From Epiperipatus broadwayi (lineage: Eukaryota > Onychophora > Udeonychophora > Euonychophora > Peripatidae), in the NCBI GenBank assembly GCA_028023455.1, contig JAQFVV010012536.1:1444001-1508000 (forward strand): DNA of 64,000 bases, given 5' to 3'. Both the position numbers and the translations under genes were made by a program. The notes beneath the pieces were generated by a model, which was not told where the DNA came from, made no database searches, and saw only the letters and a program-made list of their open reading frames with translations. Below, one piece after another: positions 1-11,539 of this stretch. Within the stretch, counting starts at the first letter, position 1. Every line of letters begins with the position of its first letter.

Positions 1-1710
1 CTCTAGTCTTAAACTATAAGTATTTTTAAAATTCCTAGTTACTTATGCTGGACTATTTCCTTTTCTTGAATAAACCTAGCAAAACCTTATCATTTTATTT
101 ATGTTGCAGATTTATTGCTTGAAGGAGTGCCGAAATTTAACTTACCTGTTGGAGAATACTAATTTTTATAAAAGTAACTTTTAAATATATATATAATCAG
201 TTCTCAGTTTATATTAAGATAGCAAATCTTCAAACTTTAATGGACAGGCTTCAATCTTCTCCATTCTCCAATTTTTCAGCTATCCATATCATCTAGAGGA
301 AACTTGCAAGTCTGAGTCCAAATCGCTTCTAACTACATTAAGTTCAATATAGACAGTATATTTCTATTTAAATATAATAATTATTTAAATGTCCATGTCA
401 TTGTTTCTTGAATCTCCACTTAATTAATTGGCTTTGGATCATAGTCGTTAACTCATTAATTCCTATGTGTAGCTTCCCATTTTTATAAACAATTGCCAGT
501 TATTGTAACCCGTTCTTAGGCACAATTACCTTTAGTCTCTTCTCCAGAAGTGAGCCAGGATCACTCACTCATGAGATAGGTACTTGTACCACATGAACAG
601 GAGGCTAGAATCTTGTCAAAGTTTGCTTGTAAATTATGTCAATATTTGGCCCCCTCTTACATCTATGATTCTACATGGAGATTATTGATTTGGCCCCCAA
701 AAGCTGGTCCCTTTCACTCCTGAATAGAAAACTCCTATCCTGGAGAGTGATTTGAGGCTGAATTGTCTGCATCCCTTTGTGATGTCTCACCTTGCTCTAC
801 ATAATTATTGCCCAGGCCCTGAGTTTTATGGAAGTAACCTCCAATATGAAGGGTCAATTTGATCATACAAATCATGGACAAAGGATTAGATCTATTGTTG
901 AACTGTATGAGACACGCAAGCATGGTCACCTATCAACAAGATACTATTCCAAACTCGTTCCTTGCTGATATGCTTCCTATTAGTCCTTTTAGCAGGTGTC
1001 AAGCAAGATATCAATATTAAACATTCATCCCCCTATTTATCATGTAATATATTCTATTTTTAACTGTTATCATGTGTTGTAACCAAATTTCTGAATAAAA
1101 GTTCTATATTTTATAATAAAAAAAAGTTATGTTAATATTTAAATTTTGTAACTGTTATCATAAATGAACTTTAATAAATACTAGTAAACATTTTTACATT
1201 TTAATATTTCATTTTTTTAAAGCATCAACATGATTAATATATTTTTTCATCTCATTTGACAAATCTTTATTACTTAGACATTTTCTTTTTAACTTTTTCA
1301 ATAATTTTTCTATTTTCCAAGATTTTTGTTTTTTAAATATCTGCACTAATTCTCCCATCCCAAGTTTTAATTCTTCATACATCTAATTATTTGTCACATA
1401 ATACATTTTTAAAAAGCGCATCTTGAAAAGTTTATATTAGAACGAAAATAAATTAAATGTTATAAAATTGTATATCAACGAGTTGTCTATTATTTCAATT
1501 TATTTATAATTTATCGATTAAGATGTAATTACTTATTTCACCTTTTATAGAACATTTAACATTTTAACTAATATTAGTAAAAATTAATTCGCTTTTTTGT
1601 TTTTATTACTATGTAGTTCTTAAAATTCTTCCAGATATTTTATGACGACATTCTCATTTGTTTCAACCTGTAGCATCTTTTTTTATTATAGCTGAAATAA
1701 ATATCAAAAT
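1..1710. other. Intergenic, no gene recognised
   Basis: AT-rich sequence with no supported gene. The short open frames here, including a 64-codon minus-strand frame at 735-929, have no recognisable motif, and their composition matches the surrounding DNA. An R1 repeat fragment lies at 200-345; the rest is unassigned. Confidence 0.6.
200..345. repeat. R1 interspersed repeat fragment
   Basis: Shares the block CTCAGTTTATATTAAGATAG, followed by a reverse-complemented 'GCCTGTCCATTAAAG' region, with copies at 7.2, 14.0 and 17.2 kb. It also carries a diverged CTGAGTCCAAATC motif like the GAGTTCAAATCCC motif of other R1 copies. The two parts lie in opposite orientations relative to other copies, so this is a rearranged fragment. 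Confidence 0.55.
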
Positions 1711-1814
1711 GTTAGCCGAGAGGTTAGCGCAGCCGCCTTGCAAGCAAGCAGTTGGTTGCAGACGGTTGTTGTGGGTTCGCCTCCCGGTCGATGCTATGAC
1801 AGATGGAAAAAAAA
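1711..1814 (+). repeat. tRNA-derived SINE head with A-rich end
   Basis: Contains an A-box-like TAGCCGAGAGGTTAGC (about 1713) and a B-box-like GGGTTCGCCTCCC (about 1772), spaced as in a tRNA with a longer variable arm, then a short A run. The internal stretch CAGCCGCCTTGCAAGCA is nearly identical to the minus-strand copy at 51981-52056, so the two belong to one SINE family. The RNA polymerase III promoter role is family knowledge; transcription is not shown. It is unlikely to be a working tRNA because no clean cloverleaf closes. Confidence 0.65.
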
Positions 1815-2430
1815 AATAACATTTTTATATTTTTGAGGCTTTTATTCACTCTGAAACTTTCACTGCCAACTATAATTATATTTTCTTTTATCAATTGCAT
1901 CATTTTATACAAATCTATTATTCTCAATAGGACGTTCTTCATTATTTTTGTATCTTCTTTTTCTTACATACATCGCCCTGTCTCAATAAAAAATTTACTG
2001 TTAAATTGCTTATCATTTTATTGCTGTCACTCAAAATCATTTTATTTTAAAAGTCTTTTAATGTTATATAGTGTTTTTAAGCTAAATTTGGTTGCTTGAT
2101 AATCAATTTAATCTATTACTATTTATTTGAATTGAAATCTGATCAATATATATTTAATTGTTAACTTCTTAAACTTTATTACAATAAAATCTTTCTTTTT
2201 CTTTTTGAAAAGCCATTGAACATTCACAACTTCACTATTCATCTTTAGATTACCTTACATATTTTTATTTGATTAATGATTTCTGAACTGTAAAGCAATA
2301 TTTCTGAAGCCATCACATCAAGTATAAAATGTAAATGATTTAGATAATATTCATTTTTTTTTATTTTTTAAGTGTCCCATATTAATCCACAAACTATTTA
2401 CCAAAATGTTTTGGAAAGATAAAATTAACT
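1815..2430. other. Intergenic, no gene recognised
   Basis: AT-rich. A 98-codon plus-strand frame at 1803-2099 starts in the SINE A-run and encodes a low-complexity hydrophobic peptide typical of T-rich DNA. No supported feature. Confidence 0.6.
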
Positions 2431-2690
2431 CAGGCAAAACTCTCCATACATATTGCCACTCAATGTAAACCACAGTAATCAATGGATGCCAGAAGGCTTG
2501 TGCATAAAATCCCCATCTAGTGCCTACTCATCCAATATCCCCAGACTAGTTTCTGGCTTGTGAACTTTATCAGTGAGGAGCCTTGGATCTGAGAGCACTA
2601 CACTTAGATCTTAGGATGGAGAATTTTTCCCATTTTAATAACAGTTATAAGCAAGCATAAGAAATAGTGATCATGTGATGAAATTAACTC
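2431..2690 (+). repeat. R2 repeat copy (half of a fold-back element)
   Basis: Shares AACTCTCCATACA, a TGCCACTCA motif, ATCAATGGATGC, CCCCAGACTAGTTTCT and AGCCTTGGATCTGAGAGCA, in the same order as copies at 39.2, 42.9 and 49.3 kb. It ends near TGATCATGTGATG, the outer motif of the other copies. Only one arm is well kept here. Confidence 0.75.
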
Positions 2691-4935
2691 TATGTATATC
2701 TTACAATGTTAATCTTCACATATGTGAAGTCTAAACACTATCGTTGAATTGTAATAAATGTTTTTTTTTAAGAATTTGTCAATATTCTGGATCTATATTT
2801 AGTTGTTTGTAAGCTTTAAACTTTGACTCAATATTCATAGATAGAAATGCTAAATAGGTTTTTCTCTTCTCACCATCTTTTTTACATTGACTATATTATT
2901 ACTAATACTAATATGGAAGACACTTTATGCACTTTTTGCAATGCACCATTTTATATATCCCATAAAATAGCTGATACTTTCAACTGTTCATTCCTGTTAA
3001 ACAAATGAAACCATCAACTGTTTTAAAAGGGTGATATATATTGTAAGATTTTACATTTTGATTTAGTCCTTATATTACGCACTATAAAGTGCTAGTTAAT
3101 CAAGCTATGAAAAAGAAGAATCTTCCATTCATGTATGAGTTTAGATATTTCAAGAACGTAGTTATATTTCCTGATTAACTGACCTAATATTTTATTACTA
3201 TTTAAATTACCAGCAGAATCAGTTTTTAACTTATTTAAGAGGGCACCAGGGCCTATAGATCCCTGATTCTGTCACATTTCATAGATTCACAGCAAATAAC
3301 TAAAACACAATATTTAGAAAATGTACTTTCTTACATTGCATCATATACCATAGATTCACAGCAAATAAATAAAAGCAAGAGTGGGAATTGTGTTTTCCTG
3401 TCAATTAATTTATATGAATTTTCCTCAGGCTTAACTATTAAACAAGCATATTGGCAAAGATAATTTATATACTTCTCTAAAATTACTAATAAAATCTAAA
3501 TAACTAAAATTAAGCATGTACAATGACACTGTTATATTAATGCTAAATATTTTATTAAAACTAATTAAAATATTCAAATGATAAATTATTCATGAAAATG
3601 GAAAGCACATGCACACACTCATCCAAATAATAATGTTAATCAAATAGTTAAATAGTTCATATTTAATTCTCTTCTTTTAAGTTTCTTCTAGAAAATAATC
3701 CCTGGATAAAATGAATGTCTCTTTTATAATAAATGAGTGAATGTCTATTGATATTTGAAGTTCAAAGTTAACATTTATAGTTAAATGTACTTTGCAAACA
3801 TTTAATTTGACACAAGTTAGGGTTTGAATATTAACTTACTGGTAAGTTCTGCAGGTTTATGAAGATTGCAGATTATGGTAGCATACATATATTTCTTGTG
3901 TTGAAAGAGCTCATTTGTTTCTTCTGTCAACAATTTCCCATTCCTGGTCCCATTTAAGGCTGGACTTGAAGGATTTTTGGGGTGATCTCTTCATGACAAA
4001 AGATGTCTGCAAATGCTCTGGTTTCCACTCCTGCATGAAGACTTAGTTCAGCATATGAGTAGGCCTGAATGAAGACATCTAACTGCCATTGTGATAATAA
4101 GACAACTGCAATTAACCTCTTTGTCCCTCCATTTGGGATGTATGGGAACAGACAGCCAAAACAGAAAATCACAGCAGACCTCGCTCAATGTTATTTTCTT
4201 CATTTTATACTCTCAACCAGTTATTAAGATTTCTGTGCATATATTTTTCTCTTTTGTTTTTGTTATCCGAATACAAATTGATAATCTTGTATAATTATTA
4301 TTTTTTAATTACAAAATCTTTTTTTATATAAATTATTTTGGCTATCTTTAATTATCATTTAAAAGGTTTTACTCAGATTGTAATCTTCTTTTACTTATCT
4401 GGATTAGTAATGTCTTTGTGCCTACATTCTTTCCAAATTAATTTTGCATTAATTAAATAGATAATTTTAAATACAAATAGTTTTCATTGTACATACTAAA
4501 AAAAATATATATATATATATATACTAACTAATACAAAAAAAAAACTAAATTATACCCACTGACAATTTTTAAATTTTACTTCTTTTAACCTTTAAATCTT
4601 AACCAATGCCAACATACTTGAACCATATATATATACAAATAGTACAATATAAAAAGTTGTATTAAAAGAAGTGCTTTCAGTATTTATATTAGAATCAAAA
4701 GTCTTTTTTTAATTTACACATCCAATTTACAATGGCTATTCATTTGTAACAATTCTTTTCATAATTTTTAAATCAAATTTATAATGACAACTTATTTATA
4801 TGAATTCAGCTTGTTTTTCTGAATGGCTTGAGTTAAAATCTCTCTAAAGATGAATTTAATTTTTTTTTTTTTTGGAATATGTGAGGTTTATTATTATATA
4901 TGTTTTATTTTATATATATTTTATTTTAGTGTACC
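2691..4935. other. Intergenic, no gene recognised
   Basis: AT-rich with no coding signal. A 19-bp sequence, CATAGATTCACAGCAAATA, occurs twice (3281 and 3350). Two opposed short frames around 3954-4294 overlap one another and carry no motif. Short AT runs occur at 4505-4523 and 4626. Confidence 0.6.
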
Positions 4936-4962
4936 TTGAAAAAGACTATGAAATAGTCGAAA
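4936..4962 (+). ncRNA. Hammerhead-like core (degenerate)
   Basis: Reads TTGAAAA, one extra A, GACTA, loop TGAAA, TAGTC, GAAA. Helix II (GACTA/TAGTC) is perfect and the GAAA is intact. Positions 3 and 8 are T and A, as in the PLE-linked copies at 32.2 and 56 kb. No convincing helix I or III can be drawn, so it is probably an inactive relic of a PLE terminal repeat. Confidence 0.45.
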
Positions 4963-4979
4963 TGTTGGATTTCTTTTTC

Positions 4980-5918
4980 ATCATTATAGTCATAAGTCAA
5001 TTATTTTATATAGCGCGATGTTTTTTATAAACAATAATATCTAAACAGCATTAAACTGTTGCACATGCGTTTTGGATTTTAAATATAAAATGAATGAATA
5101 CTAACACTTCAACCACATGATAAAGTCTTTGGAAAAGATAGAATGGCCATCTATCTTTTCGAACCCAAATGCTTTTGTATGGGTGAATCTTAAGTGTTTG
5201 AAAGTGAAAGCATGAAGTTATTAAATAATCACTTTAAATTACTTTTACATGCTTGAATGAATGATGCTGGTGAAATTTATTAGAATTTACGATACATCAT
5301 TCTTATTTGAAATTAAATGTATGTAAATAAGTCAATTATTTTATAGAGTGTGATGTTTTTTTATAAACAATAATATCTAAACAGCATTAAACTGTTGCAC
5401 ATGCACTTTGGATTTTAAATATAAAATGAATGAATACTAACACTTCAACCACATGATAAAGTCTTTGGAAATGATAGACTGGCCATCTATCTTTTTGAAC
5501 CCAAACACTTTTGTATGGGCGAATCTTAAGTGCTTGAAAGTGAAAGCATGAAGTTATTAAATAATCACTTTAATGCTGTTTAGATATTATTGTTTATAAA
5601 AAACATCATGCTATATAAAATAATTGACTTATTTATATACATTTAATTTCAAATAAGAATGACGTATGGTAAATTCTAATAAATTTCACCAGCGTCATTC
5701 ATTCAAGCATGTAAAAGTAATTTAAAGTGATTATTTAATAACTTCATGCTTTCACTTTCAAACACTTAAGATTCACCCATACAAAAGCGTTTGGGTTCGA
5801 AAAGATAGATGGCCATTCTCATGGGGTTGAAGTGTTAGTATTCATTCATTTTATATTTAAAATCCAAAGCGCATGTGCAACAGTTTAATGCTGTTTAGAT
5901 ATTATCATTATAGTCATA
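4980..5918. mobile_element. Three-unit fold-back insertion with 15-bp direct repeats
   Basis: Two head-to-tail units begin near 5016 and 5346 with 'TTATAAACAATAATATC' and share over 200 bp. A third unit, about 5574-5903, is the reverse complement of the first and includes the segments GATAGATGGCCATTC and CTTTCACTTTCAAACAC. The block lies between two exact copies of ATCATTATAGTCATA (4980-4994 and 5904-5918), which look like a target-site duplication. Partial direct tandems plus an inverted terminal unit are typical of PLE insertions, and a hammerhead-like core lies just upstream. No coding sequence remains inside. Confidence 0.65.
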
Positions 5919-6242
5919 TAAAAAGCAAGTTTTAAAAAGGAGTTTGTTTTATTTCTATATTGGATATTTATGAACTATTTTGGAAAGAAGAACTGTGTGA
6001 TTGATATATTATATTAAATTATTTTATATAGCTTTACTAGAAATTTCACTACTTTTTTACCTTTTTATTTTAAAAAATGTCTAATAATTTCAATTCTTGG
6101 AACTTCTCTGTTTTGTGCCGAATTAATTAAAATCTCATGACTTAATTTAAAATACTCATAAAAGACATTCTTTTTAAGTTTATCTTTCTTATTGTATTGC
6201 CAAATACATATAATATTATTATTATTTATGTTTTTTTTTTAT

Positions 6243-6325
6243 ATATGCACCGCCCCCGGCGACCCCACCCCCCCCCCCCCCCCAACACCTCCTTCTTTTG
6301 TGGCGGCTGTCCCCTCCACCCACCA
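6243..6325 (+). repeat. C-rich low-complexity island
   Basis: A run of about 17 C residues inside a C-rich stretch, abruptly bounded by a T run on the left and an A run on the right. Composition is opposite to everything around it. Proline-rich frames across it are composition artefacts. It may be unstable or partly a sequencing artefact. Confidence 0.6.
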
Positions 6326-6332
6326 AAAAAAA

Positions 6333-6512
6333 TATCATTTATGTTTTTATTACTATTTACAATGCTTTTTACAACTCATTATTGATGGTTTTGATTGATG
6401 GTTAAGATTTGGAAATATAAGTAGAACTTCTGCTGAAGGCTTCTGTAGCAATCAAAACTGTCAATAGTAGGTTGTAAAAAGCATTGTAAAAAGTAAGAAA
6501 ACACATAAGTCA
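6333..6512. repeat. Fold-back palindrome
   Basis: The left arm holds TTTACAATGCTTTTTACAAC and the right arm its reverse complement GTTGTAAAAAGCATTGTAAA. The match continues through 'ATGGTTTTGATTG' versus 'CAATCAAAACTGT'. A loop of about 60 bases separates the arms. No coding potential; a miniature inverted-repeat element is likely. Confidence 0.65.
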
Positions 6513-7039
6513 ATTAATGTTATATTACATTCTATATATAAAGCTACTTTGTTATATTTCATGATATAACCTTTTTAGTAAGACCATTATTTTCCTTATT
6601 GTTGAAATCGATTTATTTTCCTTATTTACTGAAATAATATATGGTAGATCTGAATTTACTTCGATCCCATATAGCTATTTAAGTTAGATAGCTGGAGTTA
6701 TAAACATTTTTCATGTCTGAAAATTTCAGTTTCTACTTAAATATTATGTACTTATTAAGTGCTGTTTTTGAGTTGATATTTTGGATCTAGTATCTTAATG
6801 TTCTAGCTCCTCACTGAGGTGGGTCATAATCTCAAAACCAATTTTTCTGGGGATAGGAGCATTCCAGATGGGGATTTTAAATATCTTCTCTTACCACACT
6901 TATCAATTAAAAGCTTGTTTGAGCTATTGGTTCACTGTGTATATTACATATTTGTAAATACAAGCTTATAAAAGCAATGCCATGCTATATATGACTTGCT
7001 TTATTGATTACTGTATAGGGTATATGAGTACAGACTTTC
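6513..7039. other. Intergenic with diverged R2 fragment
   Basis: At about 6800-6890, CTCCTCACTGA, a TTTTTCTGGGGAT stretch and GATGGGGATTTTA occur in the same order as in the right arm of R2 elements, which marks an old R2 fragment. The rest is unassigned. Confidence 0.5.
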
Positions 7040-7265
7040 ACATGACCCACCACTCTCCACACCATCTCATAACACTGATACACTTCAGCACATATATGTC
7101 AAAAAGATAAATAATCACCAATATATGTATTTCATGCTAATCCAGCAATCATCAGTTGGTCCAGATTATCATCTCTACACATATATGCTATAAGTACTCA
7201 GGTATATATTAAAATAACCAATCTTCATACTTTAATAGACAGACTTCAATCCACTTCACACTCCA
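7040..7265 (-). repeat. R1 repeat copy
   Basis: Carries AAAGATAAATAATCACCAAT, TATGTATTTCATGCTAA, GGTCCAGATTATCATCTC and CTTCATACTTTAATAGACAG, collinear with R1 copies at 10.3, 14.0 and 17.0 kb. The orientation is opposite to the copy at 13978. Confidence 0.75.
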
Positions 7266-9759
7266 ACTCTTCAACCATCCATCCAATTGAAAATCTGATG
7301 ATGGAATGCTCAAAGGCCACCCTAAGGCCAAGATTCTTGTCACATCCATGTTGATCTAAGGACAATCTAACCCCTCATGTACAGGACATAATCCATTTAA
7401 TACATATTACTATAAACATGTATTATAAATGAGTATTAAGAAAAGGTAATAGTTAATATTCAATACATTTATATTGCACTAAGCATACTTTCAGCAGACC
7501 ACTGCCAAAATCATAGTGCTGTTTTGTACAGCAGTTAAAAATTATATCTATATATTATAACAATCGGAAATAAAAGTCAATGTATCTGCACTGCAGGGCG
7601 CCACTAGGCATTTGAACCTAGAAAATTTATATAGTAGGCAGATACGTAAGTTAAGAAAAAATTTTTTTATATATATTTTATTCTGACCATTAGCCCAATG
7701 TCACTAGCTCAGTAGAGTAGCAGAGATTTATATTTATAAATTCTTATCTAAGACTATTTTTAATATTAAACAAAGAATAAAATAAGCCACTGCCAGTAAG
7801 CAATTAATACACAAACAACATTTATTTACGCACATATATAATCATTTTAGAATTTGAGGAATAACATTTATTATTTATGATTTTAATATTAACTTTAAAT
7901 TTAAATTATTATTTTAAGATTTTAAATCATCCACACAGATGAAATTTATATTTATTTTAAGATTGTTGAGTATGAATAAACTACATAGATTTGCATTTGA
8001 AAAGAAAATATTCTATCCCTTATTTAACCTTAGGCCAAAAGTTTGCAGTCAAACCGGCGTCAATCCATCTGATACATTGATGTATTCAATGTAGCATGAA
8101 AATACAACAGCACATATATACTATACTGTCAGGAATGTACATCTGAACAGTATAGTTAGAGAAGACATTGACTCTTGTCCAATACAGGAATGTTACATCT
8201 GTATGGCAAGAAGAACAATAAAATAAAAACTCCATAGGAAGGGACTGCGGTCCTTTTTGCTGACTTACAATCCCATCCATAGGCAAAAGGGGTTGTGCGG
8301 CATATACAGCGATTCTGCATGTAGCGAACCTCATACTACATCTACTAATTACACTGATATATCCAATCCATTGACCCAATTTAACTATGAAACAAATAAC
8401 CTAAGATTACCCTCCCCTAATTAATTAATATAACTTTACAAATCTATATAGCCATTCATGCCCGACTTAAATTTAACATTTATATAAATTCGCACAGATG
8501 GATTTATAAAAGTTTGTTGTTTAATGTTGAGTATAGATCGGTTACATAGATTACACACTCAAAAACATTTCAACATAAACATAAATGATCAAAATATAAA
8601 GTCATTGATGTAATTGCAGAGGGAATTCACTAGAAACCCAATGGCATTCATCATAAGATGCCGCATTGACACCAATAACTAAAAAGACATCCTAATAAAT
8701 ACATTTTAGATATTCAACATAAGATATCATTATTTACCAAATGTCTATATATTTTAATCATACATAAAAACAAAAACGTAATTAAACGTGAACGAATCTA
8801 TGCAAGCATCTATGCCCAACTTAAATTTAAAGCATTTAATAATTTATACTATATTAATAAAAATAAAAAGTGGAAATGATTTTTTTTTTTAGCAAACTCA
8901 AATATATATAATTTAAACATTAATTGTCCATTTGAAAATTTGAAAGTCAGATAAGAGTTCATTTTTAAATTTAGGTTAGCTGAATCTGAAAAGTTTGAAC
9001 AAAAGTTCTTAATTATTTTTTTAAATTTTAAAATTGTTCAGTTCAATAGCTTACTGTAGAAGAATCACGGTTCTTGGTGTCAATTCCCATGAAGACTTTC
9101 ATGAAAGACCGGTCTGTTGTTTATACCATACCTTAGCTGGTTCAATCTTGGTATTACAGTCATTTTATTTGAAATAAGTGAGATAGAGCGACAAGTGCGT
9201 CTTATTGCTCTTCTCACAAAATCAAGTTGGAACTGTCAGGAAACTGTTTTAATTTGAATTGTTTCCTTTTATAATGATCCTCTGGATTCAACAAACAATA
9301 GATGTCACTGTTTCATTTTTTTGTTATGGTCCAGGCCTTTATTGCTGCTTCTATATTGGACAAGCTAATTCTTTTCATTCTCTTATCTATATCTTTTCTC
9401 TGACTTTTTAATTATATAAGAGCCCCAAGGGCTAGTTTGCTTTTCAATTAATTTATAAAACAATCATTTCCATTTACAAAAATATTTTATCTTTTTCTTA
9501 TACTTTTTTCTAAAAAAGTACGTTCAAATACCTTATTTATTTATTTTATTTAAAAAAAGAAATAATTTTTAAAGTTTTGCATCTGTGTGAATATATATAC
9601 GTATACACATTTAATAACTCTTTAATTTTTTTAGCTTTTAGTTTTTAATAAATTTATTTTTATTTGCGAACTTAAAGTTTTTATTTTAAATTAATGTAAC
9701 GGCATATTTATATATCGTTACAATATGGATATAATTTATTATGCAAATGGGCATTTAAA
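7266..9759. other. Intergenic, mostly unassigned
   Basis: At 7498-7522 the string CACTGCCAAAATCATAGTGCT resembles the terminal part of the PLE-type repeat at 62.8 and 63.3 kb. A 97-codon minus-strand frame (8086-8379) lies in a less AT-rich patch, but its cysteine-rich translation matches nothing I recognise. Around 9050-9110 a GGTGTCAATTCCC motif follows TAGCTTACTGTAG, a possible decayed tRNA-like head. No supported gene. Confidence 0.5.
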
Positions 9760-9761
9760 TA

Positions 9762-9895
9762 TTCCATTTTTTCACCAATGGAATGCATGAATCATTTTTG
9801 TTGATTGCATTTGAATTCTTTGCAATCACCCATGACTCTTTATGTTTTTGTTTTCTATTGTCTTTTTTGGCACAGTCCATTCTCACATTTACTAC
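9762..9895 (-). pseudogene. PLE-type GIY-YIG C-terminal fragment
   Basis: Reading the minus strand gives a peptide with KKDNRKQKHKESWVIAKN followed by INKNDSCIPL. This aligns with the frame at 63030-63272 (ERDDRKRKYSEAWIIAKN, INKKDSCIPL) and with the opposite arm at 62.9 kb. The pattern of basic residues, a conserved E-A/S helix and then an Asn matches the end of the GIY-YIG domain in the PLE at 31.3 kb (HNKRKIKEAML, MNRQ). Only about 45 codons survive and there is no start. The PLE assignment rests on this short pattern. Confidence 0.45.
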
Positions 9896-10274
9896 TTAAT
9901 TAAGATTTTCATAAAGGTATGACCCATAATGAACTAGTGATCAAGAAAGATCGAATTATATTCATTATTTTGTTTTGCTCTGTTGTATATGTTTTGGGCG
10001 ATCCTCACAAAATAAACATTTTGAATGTCAACTCTTATTTTTTCTTAATACCCAATTATAATGAGTTTATAATAATTGAAATAAATTTCCTATCAATACA
10101 AGGTTATTATTTTAGAATTCTTTACTTTTATAGTTTTGTTTTTTTAGGTGTAGGAGGAGGCATTTCATAGTTATATTTTCTTATTTGTCACTTTTTAATA
10201 GTTTTTCATACAATTTTACAGAATGGCATATAAGATTTGAAATACAGGCATTTTTATACCTGAAACTTAATTGT
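9896..10274. other. Intergenic, no gene recognised
   Basis: AT-rich. An 83-codon plus-strand frame (9919-10170) encodes a hydrophobic, Ile/Phe/Tyr-rich peptide with no motif, which is expected by chance in this composition. Confidence 0.55.
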
Positions 10275-10645
10275 AAATATAGGGCATTTGAACTCAGACT
10301 TGAAAGCAACCTTCAACCATCCATACTATCTCATACTACTGATACACATGACCACACACATGCAGAAAAGATAAATAATCACCAATATATGTATTTCATG
10401 CTGAACTAGCACTCATCAGTGGTCCAGATTATCATCTTCCACACATACAACTGAGCACTGATTATATATATATGGGAGATAATAACCTGGACCAATTGAT
10501 GAGTACCAGTTTAGCATGAAATATGCACATTGGTGATTATTTATCTTTTCTTCATGTCTGTGGTCATATGTATTAGTAGTATGAGATAGTGTGAACAGTT
10601 GAATGTTGCTTAAAAAGTCTGAGTTCAAATCACCTATATTTAGAA
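10275..10645. repeat. Inverted pair of R1 copies
   Basis: The left half (10280-10465) reads minus-strand R1 and the right half (10455-10640) reads plus-strand R1, meeting near the ATATATATATGGGAG segment. Each half holds the GATAAATAATCACCAAT or ATTGGTGATTATTTATC motif. The outer ends carry GAACTCAGACTT and GTCTGAGTTCAAATC. Together they form a palindrome of about 360 bp. Short opposed frames across it are consequences of the symmetry. Confidence 0.75.
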
Positions 10646-11061
10646 TGGCATATATAAATTCTTCAAAATGGATCATTTTGGAATGTTTCCATAAACTTTT
10701 TTTTTCCATCTATTGCTTTGTTTCAGTTAGAAATTTATGGCAATTGCTATTTCTTTCTTTTTTTACCATCTATGTAGCAGTTTTTAGCAGATTGTTAGTT
10801 ACTTTCTTATTTATCCCATTCAATTGTGAGCCATGTTCAGGTTATCATTACTTTAAAATAATTTTGAACCAGCTGCCAATTGTTAATTCTCTATTCTAAT
10901 AATTTTGATTTCTCTAACTTTAAATTAATACTTATTTTACATCTCACAAATCCATTGGCAATCATTTCATACACAAAAAGCAGTGTCTTATCATTTTGAT
11001 AAACAGGTAATTTAATTCTGCTATATCATTGTCTTGTTGCACTGGAGTTCATTTTATACCA
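10646..11061. other. Intergenic, no gene recognised
   Basis: A T-rich stretch with a 98-codon frame (10603-10899) that begins inside R1 and encodes a hydrophobic peptide without motif. Nothing else is seen. Confidence 0.55.
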
Positions 11062-11536
11062 TCATCATCATCACTTTCAATCATGATCAATCCATTGCAG
11101 AATGAAGGTCTCTGCAAGTTCAACCCATCTTCTCTGATTTTTAGCCTATCTTCACCAACCTCCTCCCCCCCACACATCCTTATTTCATCCATCTCACATG
11201 TGGTCCTTTTCTGGGTCTTTTAGATCTCTTGGAATTCAGTTTAAGATTTCAGCAGTCCACTTATTATTATCTCTTCTAGAAAGATGTCCTGCCCAACTCC
11301 ACTTCAGTCTTTTAATTTTTTCAATGAGCTTCTTTTACCCATATATTGCATTTTCAAGCTTTTCTTGTTACTCTTAACATGCATCTCTCCATATTTCTTA
11401 GGGTGGTTCTGCAGTCTCTGTATTGCTCTTCTGTTGAGTGTCCATGTGTCAGATTCATAAGTATGAATTGGTAAAACACATTGATTAAAAACCTTTCTTT
11501 TCAAACACATAGGAAAATGGCAGGGTGATGCCATAT
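11062..11536 (-). pseudogene. RTE-type LINE, 3' part (reverse transcriptase C-terminal region and tail)
   Basis: The minus strand encodes CLKRKVFNQCVLPIHTYES and then DTWTLNRRAIQRLQN, the stretch that follows the polymerase palm in RTE-clade LINEs. Decayed codons for RWVELAETFILQW and a TGATGATGATGG tail near 11062 follow, typical of the 3' end of such elements. The first 76 codons (11304-11534) are open, then stops appear. The matching polymerase segment is adjacent at 11540-11945 but on the opposite strand, so this copy was broken by an inversion. Related 3' ends occur at 26.2 and 34.4 kb. Confidence 0.8.
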
Positions 11537-11539
11537 CTC

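Noticed and set aside
1711-1800. Functional tRNA gene
   Set aside because: A and B boxes are present, but acceptor and anticodon stems do not pair well and an A tail follows; a second diverged copy at 52 kb shows it is a SINE.
6192-6398. Proline-rich frames across the C-run
   Set aside because: Two frames on the same strand give different proline-rich peptides from one homopolymer; this is composition, not coding.
8086-8379. 97-codon Cys-rich minus-strand frame as a secreted peptide gene
   Set aside because: No signal peptide at its start, no regular cysteine spacing and no recognisable family; retained only as part of an unassigned region.
10603-10899. 98-codon plus-strand frame as a membrane protein
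   Set aside because: It starts inside an R1 repeat and the hydrophobicity follows from T-rich sequence; no homologue recognised.
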